DNA of 64,000 bases from assembly GCF_014649695.1 (NCBI RefSeq), contig NZ_BMTN01000006.1, positions 1 to 64,000 on the forward strand, written 5' to 3'. The stretch is from Streptomyces kurssanovii (GTDB lineage Bacteria; Actinomycetota; Actinomycetes; Streptomycetales; Streptomycetaceae). Both the position numbers and the translations under genes were made by a program. Shown here piece after piece: positions 1 to 7,762 of the stretch (positions within the stretch are counted from its first letter, which is position 1; every line of letters starts with the position of its first letter). The notes below the pieces were generated by a model that saw nothing but the letters and a program-made list of their open reading frames with translations, did not search any database and was not told where the DNA came from.

Positions 1-56
1 ATGTGTTAAGCACGCCGCCAGCGTTCGTCCTGAGCCAGGATCAAACTCTCCATGAA
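1..56 (-). rRNA. 16S ribosomal RNA, 5' end only (partial)
   Basis: Read on the minus strand, the first bases contain GAGTTTGATCCTGGCTCAGG followed by ACGAACGCTGGCGGCGTG, the near-universal 5' end of bacterial 16S rRNA. The gene continues off the left edge of the window. The mature 5' end is placed at about base 56 by aligning GAGTTTGATC with residue 9 of E. coli 16S; it could be off by a few bases. This marks an rrn operon transcribed leftwards, divergent from trpS. Confidence 0.97.
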
Positions 57-330
57 TGTTTACCCGTGATCGGGTGCACATCCGAAGAGCGGAACAACCG
101 GTCGGAATAAGACCGGTCGTTCACAGCGTCCTCGCTGTGATTGCCACCCCGCAAGCGGGATGGACTTTTTCAAAGGAACCTCGACCATCCGAAGATGGAC
201 GGGGTATCAACATATCTGGCGTTGATTTTTGGCACACTGTTGAGTTCTCAAGGAACGGACGCTTCCTTTGTACTCACCCGCAGAACATTTTCTGGGGCTT
301 TCCTCCGGGCGCTTCCCTTCGGTCTTGCGT
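57..330 (-). promoter_or_regulatory. rrn leader (5' external transcribed spacer)
   Basis: This stretch has the composition and words of Streptomyces rRNA leaders. On the minus strand it carries CTTGAGAACTCAACAGTG (about 236-253) and, further down, ATATGTTGATACCCCGTCC. These conserved leader elements are, from established work on Streptomyces rrn operons, associated with processing and antitermination of pre-rRNA. It is more AT-rich than the surrounding genes. The short reading frames here are not credible genes. Confidence 0.75.
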
Positions 331-491
331 TTCCGACTCTATCAGATCTTTCCGATCCGATTTCCTCGGTGTGCTTTCCGGCCTTTCGGCCTTCCGGCGG
401 TTCCGACTCTATCAGACTCTTTCGTGCCTGATTCCCGGTCAGCGGGAGTTGTCTTCCCGGCTGTTGGGCCGTTCCGACGAGTGAGACTTTA
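331..491 (-). promoter_or_regulatory. tandem rrn promoters
   Basis: On the minus strand a 16-bp sequence, TCTGATAGAGTCGGAA, occurs twice, at 331-346 and 401-416, exactly 70 bp apart. Each contains a TAGAGT -10-like hexamer (336-341 and 406-411). A third TAAAGT hexamer lies at 486-491. The -35 positions 17 bp upstream are poor (GAAATC, GAATCA), as is common for Streptomyces rRNA promoters. Multiple tandem promoters upstream of 16S are usual in this genus. The hexamers are seen; their promoter activity is inferred. Confidence 0.6.
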
Positions 492-735
492 GCGGAATCC
501 CCCGCCCCGAAGCGAATCGGGGCCGGCGCCCTTTCGAACGCGGATTCTTCATTTCGCAAAGGCGCACGAAAGACAGACGACACAGAATGTCGTTCATCGA
601 AGTGGGTCTTGCGGAATGGCTGTCCGGGGCCGACCGGGGTCGGTGCTCACGTCGGACAACTCGGAGAACACTACGGATGCCGGTACCCGATGTCAACCCA
701 CCCCCTGACGGCCCCTGGCGGCGTAGTCTTGGCCC

Positions 736-777
736 ATGACATCGCGCATGTGCCTCCACCAGTGGTGGGCCGCCTGA
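736..777 (+). CDS. trpS leader peptide with tandem Trp codons
   Basis: A 13-codon frame encodes MTSRMCLHQWWAA followed by TGA. The two adjacent TGG codons (763-768) sit three codons before the stop. An internal ATG at 748 gives a shorter version with the same end. The last codons (768-774) are also strand 1 of the RNA hairpin described in the next entry, which is the geometry of a ribosome-sensing leader. Trp is rare, so a chance WW doublet in such a short frame just upstream of a Trp-tRNA synthetase is unlikely. Ribosome-mediated attenuation has been reported for the auxiliary, indolmycin-resistant TrpRS gene of S. coelicolor; this appears to be its counterpart. No strong Shine-Dalgarno precedes the ATG. 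Confidence 0.85.
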   Translation: MTSRMCLHQWWAA

Positions 778-827
778 CGGCGGCCGGCACCTTCGCATGC
801 ACCCACGGCCGCCGCCTCGGCGGCCGT
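768..827 (+). promoter_or_regulatory. trpS transcription attenuator (four-strand, 1:2 / 2:3 / 3:4)
   Basis: Four 7-mers alternate between GGCCGCC and GGCGGCC: strand 1 at 768-774, strand 2 at 779-785, strand 3 at 807-813, strand 4 at 819-825. Strand 1 pairs with 2 (loop TGAC, containing the leader stop codon), strand 2 pairs with 3 (antiterminator), and strand 3 pairs with 4. The last pairing extends to a perfect 10-bp stem (805-814 with 818-827) that acts as the terminator; no U-tract follows, as is usual in actinomycetes. Low charged tRNA-Trp should stall the ribosome on 763-768, mask strand 1, favour 2:3 and let transcription reach trpS. The pairings are seen; the mechanism is inferred from the known trp-type paradigm. 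A weak TACGGA at 672-677 is a possible -10. Confidence 0.82.
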
Positions 828-894
828 TCGCGTATCTCCCTCCGGGAGCCCGGCCGCTGAGCGCGGCGGCTTCGATCAGGAGACGGAGAACGGG

Positions 895-1893
895 ATGAAG
901 CGGATCTTCAGCGGGATCAAGCCGACAGGGCATCTGACCCTGGGGAACTACCTGGGCGCGCTGTGCAGGTGGGTCGAGGTGGACCAGCACCAGTCGGACG
1001 CGTTGTTCAGCGTGGTCGACCTGCACGCGCTCACGGTCGAGCACGACCCGGCGCGGGTACGCAGACTCAGCCGTCAGGCAGCGACCTTGATGCTTGCCGC
1101 CGGCCTGGACCCGGATCTGTGCACCGTCTTCGTGCAGAGCCATGTGGACGAGCACGCCCGGCTGTCGTACATCCTCGAGTGCACGGCCACAGACGGCGAG
1201 CTCCGGCGCATGATCCAGTACAAGGAGAAGAGCGTCCGGGCGCGCGCGGCAGGACAGAGCGTGCGGCTGTCGCTGCTCACCTACCCGGCGCTGATGGCGG
1301 CGGACATCCTGGCGTACCAGGCCGACGAGGTGCCCGTGGGTGAGGACCAGACGCAGCATGTGGAGCTGACCCGCGACCTGGCGGTGCGGTTCAACCAGCG
1401 CTACGGGCACACCTTCACCGTCCCGCGGGCCACACCCCCGCCGGTGGCGGCCCGGGTCATGGACCTTCAGGACCCCACGTCGAAGATGGGGAAGTCGCAC
1501 GAGTCCGGCGCGGGCATCGTCTATCTGCTGGACGAGGCCGACGTGGTGCGCAAGAAGATCATGCGGGCAGTCACGGACAGCGGGCATGACGTCGAGTACG
1601 ACCCCGAGACCCGGCCCGGCGTCGCGAACCTGCTCGAGATCCTCTCGGCCTGCTCGGGCCAGAACCCGAAGGAGCTGGCCGGTGCGTACGAGTCGTACGG
1701 GGCCTTGAAGAAGGACACGGCCGAGGCGGTGCTCGAGGTGCTGAGACCGATCAGGGAGCGGCACGCCGAGCTGGCGGCCGATCCCGGACACGTCGACGAA
1801 GTCCTGAGGAAGGGAGCGGAGCGGGCCAGGGGCATGGCCCGTCCGACGGTGGACGCCGCCTACCGGGCGATCGGACTGCTGCCGGCCGCATGA
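895..1893 (+). CDS. trpS: tryptophanyl-tRNA synthetase, probably the attenuator-controlled auxiliary form
   Basis: The 332-residue protein charges tRNA-Trp with tryptophan and ATP in the cytoplasm. It is a class I synthetase: the HIGH-equivalent is TGHLTLGN at residues 11-18 and the KMSKS-equivalent is KMGKS at 197-201; GEDQTQHVELTRDLA is the typical TrpRS/TyrRS central motif. Length matches the bacterial family. The ATG at 895 follows AGGAGACGGAG. Streptomyces often carry two trpS genes; the position next to proC and the leader-peptide attenuator point to the ortholog of S. coelicolor trpRS1, which confers indolmycin resistance. The gene stands alone, with proC convergent to it. Resistance is inferred, not read from residues. 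Confidence 0.95.
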   Translation: MKRIFSGIKPTGHLTLGNYLGALCRWVEVDQHQSDALFSVVDLHALTVEHDPARVRRLSRQAATLMLAAGLDPDLCTVFVQSHVDEHARLSYILECTATDGELRRMIQYKEKSVRARAAGQSVRLSLLTYPALMAADILAYQADEVPVGEDQTQHVELTRDLAVRFNQRYGHTFTVPRATPPPVAARVMDLQDPTSKMGKSHESGAGIVYLLDEADVVRKKIMRAVTDSGHDVEYDPETRPGVANLLEILSACSGQNPKELAGAYESYGALKKDTAEAVLEVLRPIRERHAELAADPGHVDEVLRKGAERARGMARPTVDAAYRAIGLLPAA

Positions 1894-1931
1894 CGGAACG
1901 CGGAACGCGGGGAGCCGCGGCGGGGCGCCGG

Positions 1932-2741
1932 TCAGCCGTTGCCGGAGGCCAGTTCGCGGCTGCGGTCGCGGGCGGCCTCGAGTGCGGCGATCAGGGCCGC
2001 CCGTACGCCGTGGTTCTCCAGTTCGCGGATGGCGCTGATGGTGGTGCCGGCCGGCGATGTGACGGCTTCCCGCAGTTTCACCGGGTGCTCGCCGCTGTCC
2101 CTGAGCATCACGGCCGCGCCGATGGCGGCCTGGACGATCAGGTCGTGGGCCTGTGCGCGCGGAATGCCGAGGAGGATCCCGGCGTCCGTCATGGCCTCGA
2201 CGAGGAAGTAGAAGTACGCCGGACCCGAGCCGGAGAGGGCGGTCGCCGCGTCCTGCTGCGACTCGGGGACGCGCAGCGTCTTGCCCACACCGCCGAAGAT
2301 CTCCTCGGCGTGGGCGACGTGGTCGGCCGTGGCGTGGCTGCCGGCGGAGATAACGGACATGCCCTCGTCCACGAGCACCGGGGTGTTGGGCATGACCCGG
2401 ACGACGGGCGTGCCTGCGGCCAGGCGCTCCTCGATGAACGAGGTGGTGATACCGGCCGCCGCGCTGATGACGAGACGGTCCGCGGTGATGTGCGGTCCGA
2501 GTTCGTCGAGGAGCTTGCCCATGTCCTGCGGCTTGACGGCGAGGATCAGGGTGTCGGCGCGCTTGGCGGCTTCCGCGTTGGTGACGGGCTCGACGCCGTA
2601 GCGGGTGCGCAGTTCGTCGGCGCGGTCGGTACGGCGGGTGGTGACCAGCAGGTCCGCTGGGCGCCAGCCCGCGCGGATCATGCCGCTGAGCAGGGCTTCA
2701 CCGATCTTGCCCGTACCGAGGACTGCGACTGTCTGGGTCAT
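1932..2741 (-). CDS. proC: pyrroline-5-carboxylate reductase
   Basis: The 269-residue protein catalyses the last step of proline synthesis, NAD(P)H-dependent reduction of pyrroline-5-carboxylate. The N-terminal Rossmann motif is AVLGTGKIGEALLSG (residues about 5-19). The C-terminal family signature runs through GSGPAYFYFLVEAMTDAG and then SPAGTTISAIRELE, which lines the active site. Length is typical. It ends 38 bp from the end of the convergent trpS; no strong hairpin was seen between them. Upstream (2742-2841) is a 100-bp gap from the end of the ABC permease, so it may be read from its own promoter or by read-through. Confidence 0.95.
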   Translation of the reverse strand: MTQTVAVLGTGKIGEALLSGMIRAGWRPADLLVTTRRTDRADELRTRYGVEPVTNAEAAKRADTLILAVKPQDMGKLLDELGPHITADRLVISAAAGITTSFIEERLAAGTPVVRVMPNTPVLVDEGMSVISAGSHATADHVAHAEEIFGGVGKTLRVPESQQDAATALSGSGPAYFYFLVEAMTDAGILLGIPRAQAHDLIVQAAIGAAVMLRDSGEHPVKLREAVTSPAGTTISAIRELENHGVRAALIAALEAARDRSRELASGNG

Positions 2742-2841
2742 GGCTGAAGTTCACCTCGCCGGTGGGGATACGTGCGCACATCCTGTCACCGGGGACGGGG
2801 TCGTGCCGCGATGTCCGAGTGTCGGTACGCGGCCGCGGGGG

Positions 2842-3627
2842 TCAGGCGGTGCGGCGGCGCAGGGTGGCGGCGCCCAGGGCGAGGACGACCAGTGCGCAGA
2901 CGGCGACGACCAGGACGTCCCGTACGAAGTCGCCGGTGACATCGGGATGGCGCAGGACCTCGCTCATGGCGTCGACGGCGTAGGACATGGGGAGCACGTC
3001 GGAGATCGCTTCGAGGACGGGCTGCATCGTGTCGCGGGGTGCGAAGAGGCCGCACAGCAGCAGCTGGGGAAAGATCACGGCCGGCATGAACTGGACCGCC
3101 TGGAACTCGGAGGCGGCGAAGGCGGAGATGAACAGTCCGAGTGCCGTGCCCAGAAGCGCGTCGAGCAGTGCGACGAGCAGCAGCAGCCACGGCGAGCCGA
3201 CGATATCGAGGCCGAGTCCCCACAGGGCGAGGCCGGTGGCGAGCAGGGACTGGATCACTGCGACGAGGCCGAAGGCGAGGGCGTAGCCGGCGATCAGGTC
3301 GGCCTTGCCGAGCGGCATGGCGAGCAGTCGTTCCAGGGTGCCGGAGGTGCGTTCGCGCAGGGTGGCGATGGAGGTCACCAGGAACATGGTGATCAGCGGG
3401 AAGATGCCGAGCAGCGAGGCGCCGATGGAGTCGAACGTGCCGGGGCTGCCGTCGAAAACGAACCGGAGCAGGAAGAGCATCACACACGGCACGAGCAGCA
3501 TCAGGGCGATGGAGCGCGGGTCGTGTCGGAGCTGCCGCAGGACCCGTGCGGCGGTCGCGAGGGTGCGGGACACGGAGGGCGCGAAGGCCGGCCGCGGAAG
3601 GGTTGCGGGAGTCGGCTGGGAGCTCAT
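2842..3627 (-). CDS. ABC-2 type exporter permease
   Basis: The 261-residue integral membrane protein has about six hydrophobic segments, the first at roughly residues 40-60 (ALMLLVPCVMLFLLRFVF) and the last at 235-255. The middle carries LRERTSGTLERLLAMPLGKADLI, the amphipathic region typical of ABC-2 permeases of drug/antibiotic exporters. The start overlaps the stop of the upstream ATPase by 4 bp (ATGA, 3624-3627), so the two are translationally coupled and form one transporter. The substrate cannot be told from the sequence. Confidence 0.88.
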   Translation of the reverse strand: MSSQPTPATLPRPAFAPSVSRTLATAARVLRQLRHDPRSIALMLLVPCVMLFLLRFVFDGSPGTFDSIGASLLGIFPLITMFLVTSIATLRERTSGTLERLLAMPLGKADLIAGYALAFGLVAVIQSLLATGLALWGLGLDIVGSPWLLLLVALLDALLGTALGLFISAFAASEFQAVQFMPAVIFPQLLLCGLFAPRDTMQPVLEAISDVLPMSYAVDAMSEVLRHPDVTGDFVRDVLVVAVCALVVLALGAATLRRRTA

Positions 3628-4391
3628 CGGCGGCTCTCCTGAAGGGCGTCGGCCTCATCCACGAGGCGGAGGAAGGCCTGTTCGACGGTTTCGGAGCGGG
3701 TGCGGACGCGCAGGTCGTCCGGGGCGTCCTCGGCGAGGATCTCCCCTTCGCGCATGAGGAGGAGGCGGTGGCAGCGTTCGGCCTCGTCCATGACGTGGGA
3801 CGAGACGAGGATCGTCGCTCCGCGTTCGCCGGCGAGGCGGTGGAAGAGGTCCCAGAGGTCGCGGCGGAGGACGGGGTCGAGGCCGACGGTGGGTTCGTCG
3901 AGGACGAGCACCTCGGGGGTGCCGAGCAGGGCGACGGCGAGCGAGACGCGGCTGCGCTGGCCGCCGGAGAGCCGGCCGGCCAGCGAGTCGGCGTGCGAGG
4001 CGAGGTCGACGTCCTCGATGGCTCGCGTGACGTACTCGCGGCGGGCATCGCGGTTGCGGCGGCCAGGGAGGAGGACGGCGGCGAAGTATTCGAGGTTCTG
4101 CCGGACGGTGAGGTCGTCGTAGACGGACGGGGCCTGGGTGACGTAGCCGATGCGGGGGCGGAGTTCGGTGGCGCCGGCGGGGCGGCCGAGGATCTCGAGG
4201 GTGCCGCCGACCTTGGCCTGGGTGCCGACGACCGCGCGCATCAGCGTGGACTTCCCGCAGCCGGAAGGCCCGAGGAGGCCGGTGATACGGCCGGACAGGA
4301 CCGAGAAGTCGAGGCCGCGCAGGACGGTGCGGTCTCCTCGTACCACGGTGAGGCCGCGGGCGAGGACGGCGACGCCGGAAAAATTCATCAT
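3624..4391 (-). CDS. ABC exporter ATP-binding protein
   Basis: The 255-residue nucleotide-binding subunit has Walker A GPSGCGKST (about residues 42-50), the signature LSGGQRSR, and Walker B VLVLDEPTVGLD followed by the switch His in SSHVMDEAERC. It belongs to the DrrA-like exporter class and pairs with the permease that overlaps its 3' end. There is no Shine-Dalgarno: the tandem ATG ATG start lies 7 nt after a -10 element, so the mRNA is probably leaderless. An inverted repeat covers the start (separate entry). No regulator gene is adjacent, so the repressor, if any, acts from elsewhere. Confidence 0.92.
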   Translation of the reverse strand: MMNFSGVAVLARGLTVVRGDRTVLRGLDFSVLSGRITGLLGPSGCGKSTLMRAVVGTQAKVGGTLEILGRPAGATELRPRIGYVTQAPSVYDDLTVRQNLEYFAAVLLPGRRNRDARREYVTRAIEDVDLASHADSLAGRLSGGQRSRVSLAVALLGTPEVLVLDEPTVGLDPVLRRDLWDLFHRLAGERGATILVSSHVMDEAERCHRLLLMREGEILAEDAPDDLRVRTRSETVEQAFLRLVDEADALQESRR

Positions 4392-4428
4392 GCGATGAAT
4401 AATGCTCCCGCCGATACGAAGCCGTCAA
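4383..4428 (-). promoter_or_regulatory. leaderless promoter with operator-like palindrome for the ABC exporter
   Basis: Reading the minus strand, TTGACG (4423-4428) is separated by 18 bp from CATTAT (4399-4404), and the start ATG (4391-4389) begins 7 nt later, where transcription should start. A perfect inverted repeat, ATTCATC-ATGC-GATGAAT (4383-4400), covers the -10 and the start codon. A repressor bound there would block RNA polymerase directly. Sequence and spacing are seen; repression is inferred. Confidence 0.7.
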
Positions 4429-4461
4429 GCACGGAACCGTCACGCACCGGGGCGTCACGCA

Positions 4462-4504
4462 CGAACGCCCGGCCGCACCCCTGCGGGGCGTGACCGGGCG
4501 TTCG
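4462..4504 (-). terminator. terminator hairpin downstream of the 4519-5034 gene
   Basis: Perfect 11-bp arms CGAACGCCCGG (4462-4472) and CCGGGCGTTCG (4494-4504) enclose a GC-rich loop that can itself pair. It lies 15 bp beyond the stop of the minus-strand membrane-protein gene and upstream of the ABC promoter. No T-tract follows, as expected for an actinomycete intrinsic terminator. Confidence 0.65.
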
Positions 4505-4518
4505 GGTTCGTGTCGCCG

Positions 4519-5034
4519 TCAGCGGCGCTTGGTGCGGCCCTTCGTCCCGCGGGCGGCCGGGTTGCCGGAGCGGGTGCCGCGGCGCTGCTCGTACTGCCTG
4601 AGCGCCGACTCGTACTCGGCGCGGCGCAGCTTCTCGCCCGGCGCCTCACTGAGGCAGCGCAGGGCGTAGGCGATGAGCGAGCCGATGAAGCCGATCGCCT
4701 TGAGGCTGCGCAGCGAGTCCTCCGCCGGGGAGCCGTCGGGCCGGCGGGAGAAGCCCTCCCAGGTCTTACGGAACGCGATGGCGCTGCACACCGCGAACAT
4801 CACGACGACGAGGACGTTCACGAAGCTGCCGACCTCGGCGATGGCCAGTCCCTGGTAGGCCAAGCGCAGGAGCAGGGCGGCCGCGAAGGCGGTGATCAGC
4901 GAGCCGGCGGCGACACCGGCCCGGCGCAGCCCGTACCTCCCGTCGTGGCCGACCCATGTCGTGCCGAAGAAACGGATGGGCTCGGGCTCCGGGCCGCCGC
5001 CGTTCGCCGTGGTGTTCTCGCTCTGGTCGCTCAC
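4519..5034 (-). CDS. small integral membrane protein of unknown function
   Basis: The 171-residue protein is not recognised. The N-terminal 25 residues are acidic and Gly/Pro-rich. Hydrophobic segments occur at about residues 42-62 (VAAGSLITAFAAALLLRLA) and 66-86 (VGSFVNVLVVVMFAVCSAIAF), with a weaker one near 115-128 (IGFIGSLIAYAL). The C-terminus is strongly basic (RRGTRS...KGRTKRR) and probably cytoplasmic. It is monocistronic, with a terminator hairpin after it and the SH3-protein gene 35 bp upstream on the same strand. Codon use is like its neighbours. Confidence 0.75.
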   Translation of the reverse strand: MSDQSENTTANGGGPEPEPIRFFGTTWVGHDGRYGLRRAGVAAGSLITAFAAALLLRLAYQGLAIAEVGSFVNVLVVVMFAVCSAIAFRKTWEGFSRRPDGSPAEDSLRSLKAIGFIGSLIAYALRCLSEAPGEKLRRAEYESALRQYEQRRGTRSGNPAARGTKGRTKRR

Positions 5035-5069
5035 GGGGTCGATTATCCCCGGTGCGCGCCGGGGGAGGG

Positions 5070-5408
5070 TCAGGCGCAGCGCCGGGCGACGTAACCGTCG
5101 CTGCCGGTCTGCACGTACGCGTCCGCGACGAACTCGCCGTTGGCGATGTTGTCCCAGATGTTGCTCGTGCCGTAAGTGCCGGTGACGGTCTCGCCGGCCT
5201 TCTGGCAGTTGATCGGGACGGTCGCGCCGTACGGCAGGATCCTGACCAGCCGGTAGTTCGTCCCCGGCCCGCTGCGCACATTGAGACGTACGCCGGGGGC
5301 GACCGGGTAGCGCTTCACCGTCATGGTGCCGACCGATTCGGCCTCGATCGCGTCCGTCTCGGCAGCCGCGTTCCCGGCCGCTGTGTTCTGAGCCTCTTCA
5401 AGAGCCAT
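5070..5408 (-). CDS. SH3-like (SH3b) domain protein
   Basis: The 112-residue protein carries one bacterial SH3 fold from about residue 35 to the end, with the hallmarks LNVRSGPGTNYRLV, then GATVPINCQKAGETVTG and the closing YVQTGSDGYVARRC. Such domains usually bind cell-wall peptides in secreted proteins. The ATG at 5408 is preferred because GGGGGGAAG lies just upstream; the longer frame to 5489 has no such site. With this start there is no clear signal peptide: the N-terminus is Ala/Glu-rich. Two Cys (in INCQK and ARRC) could form a disulfide if it is exported. It diverges from the kinase gene across 131 bp. Confidence 0.82.
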   Translation of the reverse strand: MALEEAQNTAAGNAAAETDAIEAESVGTMTVKRYPVAPGVRLNVRSGPGTNYRLVRILPYGATVPINCQKAGETVTGTYGTSNIWDNIANGEFVADAYVQTGSDGYVARRCA

Positions 5409-5493
5409 CGGACTTCCCCCCGTTGACGTGGATGAGTGGCACTGCGCCGCGCGCAGGCTAGCAAGCCATGGCTGGATCGCACGCATCATCGAC

Positions 5494-5499
5494 TAGGCT
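5494..5499 (+). promoter_or_regulatory. candidate -10 of the kinase promoter
   Basis: TAGGCT, a close match to the Streptomyces vegetative -10, lies 40 bp before the kinase ATG in the divergent spacer. On the opposite strand TAGCCT (minus strand of 5455-5460) could serve the SH3-protein gene. No convincing -35 accompanies either. Confidence 0.35.
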
Positions 5500-5539
5500 C
5501 CGTGCGTCGCGCGTGCGCACCATCAGACGGGGGTGGGAG

Positions 5540-7729
5540 ATGCCACCGCTGCGCAGCACCGGGCCGTTCCCGGAAGCGGAGCATCCGGAATATGCAGGGC
5601 AGTACCGCCTCGAGGCGGTGCTGGGCAACGGAGGGATGGGCGTCGTCCATCTGGCCACCTCCGCCTCGGGTCTGCGGCTCGCGGTCAAGGTCATTCATGC
5701 CGAGCACGCCCTGGACCCGGAGTTCAGGGCGCGTTTCCGGCAGGAGGTGGCCGCCGCCCGACGGGTCAGCGGGGCTTTCACCGCGCCGGTCGTCGACGCC
5801 GACCCGGACGCCGGCCGGCCCTGGATGGCCACCCTCTTCATCGAGGGCCCGACACTCGCGGACCGGGTGAAGCGGAACGGCCCGCTGGGTCCGGCGGAGC
5901 TCGTCAGGGCGGGAGCCGGGCTCGCGGAGGCACTGCGCGACATCCACCGGGCCGGCGTGGTGCACCGCGACCTCAAACCCAGCAACGTGCTGCTGGCCGC
6001 GGACGGGCCGAAAGTCATCGACTTCGGCATCTCGCGTCCCACCGACAGCGATCTGCGCACCGAGACGGGGAAGCTGATCGGCACACCGCCGTTCATGGCG
6101 CCCGAGCAGTTCCAGCGGCCGCGCGAGGTCGGGCCCGCGGCGGATGTGTTCGCGCTGGGTGCGGTGCTGGTCCACGCGGCGACCGGGCGCGGGCCGTTCG
6201 ACTCCGACAGCCCGTACATCGTGGCGTACCAGGTCGTGCACAACGAGCCCGACCTGACGGGTGTGCCGGAGCAGCTCGTACCGCTGGTGGCGCGCTGTCT
6301 GGAGAAGGACCCGCAGGCGCGGCCGACGCCGTACGAACTGATGGTGGCGCTCCGGGCGTCGTCGCCGTCCGCCGCGTACGACACCCAGGCCTACATACCG
6401 GCGCAGCGCGATCCCGCTTCCGGTGAGAACCCTGTTTCCGCGGCTCCGCCCGCACCCTCCGCGGTCGCGAAGCCGGTGGCGGACGCACCCGCCGGCGCGT
6501 CCCCCGCGCGGCGGGCCGGAAGGCGCTGGGCCGTCGCCGCGGCCGCGTTCGCCGTGCTGGCCGCCACCGGCACCGCAGCCGTCGTCGCCCTGGACGGCGA
6601 CTCCCCCGCCGGCGACCGCACCGCACCCTCCGCCGAACAGCGTTTCCGCCCGTGGAACGTCCCGCTGCGCAACGGCGCCGTCTCCGGCGTCCCGGTGTGC
6701 GCGGCCGGCGACGGCGACGCCCTCTACTGCGCCGCCCCTGGCGTCGGGACCACCCGGCTGGACCCGGCCGACGGCACGACGGTCTGGACGGCGAAGGAAC
6801 GGGTGGCCGGTGACGCCGCCGCGCAGAGCGACGAGGGCCTGGTGCCCCACGCCGCCGGCGGGCTGCTGCATGTGGTGACGCCCGACGGTGACCGCTACCA
6901 GGCGCTCGACCCGGAGACGGGCGCGGTACGCCGGGAGCTGGACACGTCCCGACATCCGACCCTGCGGGCCGTCGGCGACATCGTCCTGCTGGTGTCGGAC
7001 GCCGGGACGGTGCGGGCGATCGACGCGACAACCGGCGAGGAGCGCTGGCGGAAGCGGCACGGCGGGCCCGGTACCCAGTGGCTGTCCGACCCGGGCGGCG
7101 ACGGCCCGGCCCTGGCCACCACCCCGTCGGCCGACGGGACCTCGACCCTCGTCACCGCCGTCGGTCCGATGAGCGGCGATCCGCTGTGGACCGAACGCCT
7201 GCCGGGTTCGCTGACGCCGGTACAGCTCTCCGGCGGCGTGCTGTATCTCCTCTCTGCCGGCACCGACGGCTTCACCGGCGCGGTCGTCACGATCGACACC
7301 GCGACCGACAGCCGCGCCGTGCGCAGCATCCCCCTGACCGTCCCGGTCGACCAGGCGCAGGCGACGGTCGCGGGGAGGACCGTCTACATCTCCGGTTCCG
7401 GCGGCTCGCTCTTCGCGGTGGACACGGCCCGGCCGGGTCCCGGTGCCGACGGCCCGGAGCTGTGGCGCCTGGAGACCGGGGTCGCCCACCTCTCGCGCCC
7501 GGTCACCGACGGGCGGGCGGTCTACCTGTCCGCCGCCGACGGGCGGCTGCTCGCCGTCGACGCGCGGCTGGGCAGGATCACCGGCCAGACGGGCCTGCGG
7601 ATGTCCGACGACGGTTCGACCTTCTCGGCGCTGCTGCCCGCACCCGTCACCACGGACGGGAAGGTGTACGCGAGCGCACCGGACGGCCAGGTCTTCGCCG
7701 TGGACGCGAAGGACCCGGCGCGCTGGTGA
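5540..7729 (+). CDS. membrane Ser/Thr protein kinase with PQQ-type beta-propeller sensor
   Basis: The 729-residue protein has a cytoplasmic Hanks-type kinase (about residues 20-280): glycine loop GNGGMG at 29-34, ATP Lys50, catalytic loop HRDLKPSN starting at His142, DFG at 161-163, and GTPPFMAPEQ. A Pro/Ala linker leads to one membrane segment near 330-350 (WAVAAAAFAVLAATGTAAVVAL). The rest, about 370-729, holds repeated blades such as YCAAPGVGTTRLDPADGTTVW and VYASAPDGQVFAVDAKD, a PQQ-like propeller outside the cell. The layout is that of AfsK/PknD-type kinases that sense an external signal. The ATG at 5540 is chosen because GGGGGTGGGAG precedes it. It is convergent with ilvD, 33 bp apart. 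Confidence 0.93.
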   Translation: MPPLRSTGPFPEAEHPEYAGQYRLEAVLGNGGMGVVHLATSASGLRLAVKVIHAEHALDPEFRARFRQEVAAARRVSGAFTAPVVDADPDAGRPWMATLFIEGPTLADRVKRNGPLGPAELVRAGAGLAEALRDIHRAGVVHRDLKPSNVLLAADGPKVIDFGISRPTDSDLRTETGKLIGTPPFMAPEQFQRPREVGPAADVFALGAVLVHAATGRGPFDSDSPYIVAYQVVHNEPDLTGVPEQLVPLVARCLEKDPQARPTPYELMVALRASSPSAAYDTQAYIPAQRDPASGENPVSAAPPAPSAVAKPVADAPAGASPARRAGRRWAVAAAAFAVLAATGTAAVVALDGDSPAGDRTAPSAEQRFRPWNVPLRNGAVSGVPVCAAGDGDALYCAAPGVGTTRLDPADGTTVWTAKERVAGDAAAQSDEGLVPHAAGGLLHVVTPDGDRYQALDPETGAVRRELDTSRHPTLRAVGDIVLLVSDAGTVRAIDATTGEERWRKRHGGPGTQWLSDPGGDGPALATTPSADGTSTLVTAVGPMSGDPLWTERLPGSLTPVQLSGGVLYLLSAGTDGFTGAVVTIDTATDSRAVRSIPLTVPVDQAQATVAGRTVYISGSGGSLFAVDTARPGPGADGPELWRLETGVAHLSRPVTDGRAVYLSAADGRLLAVDARLGRITGQTGLRMSDDGSTFSALLPAPVTTDGKVYASAPDGQVFAVDAKDPARW

Positions 7730-7762
7730 GCGCACCGGGTCCACAAGCGGTCGGGCGGCGGG

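Noticed and set aside
660-894. T-box riboswitch upstream of trpS
   Set aside because: No T-box core or specifier loop was found; the leader peptide and four-strand attenuator explain the region better.
439-1791. A 450-codon minus-strand frame covering the trpS region
   Set aside because: Shadow of trpS and the rrn spacer; the protein is Arg/Pro-rich without motifs.
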